NCBI GenBank assembly: GCA_944333305.1
Contig: CALVKV010000074.1
Location: 1 to 6,847, forward strand
Source of the DNA: an uncultured Bacilli bacterium
GTDB taxonomy: Bacteria; Bacillota_I; Bacilli_A; RF39; UBA660
Reading direction: 5' to 3'
DNA: 6,847 bases
A program made the position numbers and the translations under genes. The notes under the pieces were generated by a model. It ran no database searches. It was not told where the DNA came from and was given only the letters and a program-made list of their open reading frames with translations. Below are positions 5,674 through 6,847 of the stretch, piece after piece; the first letter of the stretch is position 1; each line of letters starts with the position of its first letter.

Positions 5674-6696
5674 TTAGTTTAGTTCTAAACTTTTATTTAA
5701 AGCTTTCCCTAAAAGACTACTTAATTTACTAACTACAAAGTCTATTTCTTTAGGAGTAACTAAAAGATTATAGCCAAGCGGAGTTAATACTTCTGTAATT
5801 AGGCTTTTAACTTCTTCTTCATTTAAATTACCGATTAATCCCATTACTTCTTCTCTTTCTTCTTTATTTAAAGTTTTATCATGATTTTTATAATCTCTAC
5901 TACTTGGAGGAACTAATTTTAATTTTTTATTATCAATATTTTCTTTTTCATAAGAGAAGTGTCTAAAGATATAGTTAATTGTATTACTAACAATTGTTGT
6001 AGCATCAACTACAGTTGGTATTCCTATAGCGATTACTGGTATACCCAATGTTTCTTTACTTATTTCAAATCTATTATTTAATAAGCCACTACCAGGATGA
6101 ATTCCCGTATCAGTTAGCTGAATAGTTTTATTAATTCGTTCAATACTTGAGGCGGCAAGAGCATCTATAACAATTAAAAAGTCAGGTTTTGCTTTTTCTA
6201 TTACCCCTTCTATTATTTCTTTAGTTTCAATTCCTGTTGTACCCATGACACCTGGTACTAATGAGGAGATAATACGATATTTATTATCTAATGGTAGACC
6301 TAATTCTACTATTTGTCTTGTTATTTTTATTTCATCAATCGTAAGTGGTCCTAAAGCATCTGGGGTGGCTTTCCTATTGCCAAGTCCTACTATTAAAACA
6401 CTATCGCTTTTCTTTATGTTCATGTTCTCTAATAAATCTTTTAAAGCAATAGTAGTAGCATGCAAGGTATTATTAAAATTAGTTTCATCTGTTACATCTT
6501 CAAAATAGATAGTCTTATAAATTCCTTCTTTTTTAGAAATAGTTTTGGCAGCTTCTTTATCTAAAGTAACGGTCTCTATTTTTATATCATTATATAACTC
6601 TTCACTTTTTTCATATTCTTTAAAACTATTAAGATGTTCAACTATTAAGTCTGTTCTTAATTTATATTTACTTAAATCAACTTCATGCATTATCAT
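5674..6696 (-). CDS. gpr: Germination protease GPR (SASP-degrading spore protease)
   Basis: GPR is made in the forespore as a zymogen and degrades small acid-soluble spore proteins early in germination. From the ATG at 6696 the product has 340 residues, slightly shorter than in B. subtilis. Family blocks are GLGNRKATPDALGP at 104-117, LVPGVMGTTGIET near 146-158, VIDALAASSIERIN from about 176, TGIHPGSG near 197-204 and IAIGIPTVVDA near 222-232. D113 and D178 correspond to the two aspartates reported as catalytic in Bacillus GPR. The N-terminal KLRTDL resembles the RTDL around the zymogen self-cleavage region. The start is chosen because AAAGG lies 8 nt before it; the ATG at 6690 (MHEVDL) is equally possible and closer to known homologues, while the open frame up to 6750 is probably not translated. 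It diverges from rpsT. No clear sigma-G site was seen. Confidence 0.95.
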   Translation of the reverse strand: MIMHEVDLSKYKLRTDLIVEHLNSFKEYEKSEELYNDIKIETVTLDKEAAKTISKKEGIYKTIYFEDVTDETNFNNTLHATTIALKDLLENMNIKKSDSVLIVGLGNRKATPDALGPLTIDEIKITRQIVELGLPLDNKYRIISSLVPGVMGTTGIETKEIIEGVIEKAKPDFLIVIDALAASSIERINKTIQLTDTGIHPGSGLLNNRFEISKETLGIPVIAIGIPTVVDATTIVSNTINYIFRHFSYEKENIDNKKLKLVPPSSRDYKNHDKTLNKEEREEVMGLIGNLNEEEVKSLITEVLTPLGYNLLVTPKEIDFVVSKLSSLLGKALNKSLELN

Positions 6697-6744
6697 CACC
6701 GTAACCTTTCTTTTTATATTATTAACAAAAAAGTTATAAAATAT

Positions 6745-6773
6745 TTGCAAAAATATATATTATTTGATAGAAT
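6745..6773 (+). promoter_or_regulatory. Promoter of rpsT
   Basis: TTGCAA (6745-6750), a 17-nt spacer and TAGAAT (6768-6773) form a good vegetative promoter, with TGA before the -10 as an extended element. It points at rpsT and leaves a leader of about 25 nt. It lies in the divergent spacer with gpr, so the two genes share this regulatory region. Confidence 0.7.
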
Positions 6774-6804
6774 TAGATTGTTTACAAAAAGTGAGGTGAA
6801 AAAC

Positions 6805-6847
6805 ATGCCAAATATTAGAAGTGCTAAGAAAAGAGTACGTAGTAATG
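6805..6847 (+). CDS. rpsT: 30S ribosomal protein S20 (partial, N-terminus)
   Basis: The first 14 codons read MPNIRSAKKRVRSN, the very conserved basic start of ribosomal protein S20, which binds 16S rRNA in the small subunit. GAGGTG lies 6 nt before the ATG. The gene runs off the right edge. Its place next to and divergent from gpr is the same as in B. subtilis, which supports the identity. Confidence 0.93.
   Translation, partial: MPNIRSAKKRVRSN

Noticed and set aside
5676..5691. Near-palindrome AGTTTAG-TT-CTAAACT over the last codons of gpr as a terminator
   Set aside because: The loop would be only 2 nt and no T-run follows on the minus strand.
5655..5720. Sigma-E site before spoIIP, from CATAATTT near 5659-5666
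   Set aside because: The -10-like sequence is partial and no acceptable sigma-E -35 lies at the proper distance upstream.
6245..6508. Plus-strand open frames opposite gpr (also 6545-6739) and opposite ccdA (721-903)
   Set aside because: They lie wholly antisense to clearly conserved genes and show no recognisable protein features or initiation signals.
6697..6750. N-terminal extension of gpr to the ATG at 6750
   Set aside because: No SD there, the extra residues do not resemble GPR, and the region overlaps the divergent promoter area; the ATG at 6696 or 6690 fits the family.
6697..6780. Sigma-G promoter for gpr
   Set aside because: TGCAAATA on the minus strand vaguely resembles a -35, but no convincing sigma-G -10 follows at suitable spacing.

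Overview
The window comes from a very AT-rich, spore-forming low-GC Gram-positive bacterium (Bacillota). The order rpsT, gpr, spoIIP, small yqxA-like gene, lepA matches the Bacillus subtilis rpsT-gpr-spoIIP-yqxA-lepA block, with rpsT divergent from the rest. This points to a Bacilli-type relative, perhaps an uncultured gut lineage. All visible Trp codons I checked are TGG, and the stops are TAA or TAG, so nothing argues against the standard bacterial code.

Layout, right to left along the minus strand: the first 14 codons of rpsT (ribosomal protein S20) lie on the plus strand at the right edge, behind a good sigma-A-type promoter. Divergent from it runs gpr (germination protease). Next is spoIIP (engulfment peptidoglycan hydrolase), whose Shine-Dalgarno (SD) sequence lies inside a 12-bp hairpin. 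spoIIP overlaps a small GTG-started membrane protein gene in the yqxA position by 14 nt. A structured AT-rich spacer of about 200 bp follows, then an Rpn/PD-(D/E)XK-type nuclease gene that does not belong to the conserved block, then lepA (EF4). A hairpin terminator that starts on the lepA stop codon carries, in its loop and T-tract, the -35 and -10 of a likely promoter for the last gene, a CcdA-TlpA fusion for moving reducing power across the membrane. At the left edge an SD and ATG suggest that another minus-strand gene begins.

The most notable feature is that the Rpn-like gene and lepA form one uninterrupted 956-codon frame. This is not a domain fusion of the usual kind. A run of seven A near the 3' end of the nuclease gene shifts the frame. 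With one A fewer the nuclease would end in a family-typical [11 protein letters not shown] and a TAA, 59 nt before the lepA ATG. The 27-residue linker in the apparent fusion is translated intergenic DNA, including the lepA SD. The cause could be a sequencing error, a recent mutation or slippage. In every case lepA should be annotated from its own start.

Functionally, gpr and spoIIP serve sporulation and spore outgrowth, lepA and rpsT serve translation, and the CcdA-TlpA protein may serve extracytoplasmic thiol reduction. In B. subtilis a CcdA/StoA pair does this for spore cortex formation, so a sporulation link is possible here but not shown. I found no CRISPR array, tRNA, rRNA, riboswitch or complete insertion sequence, and no clearly new system.
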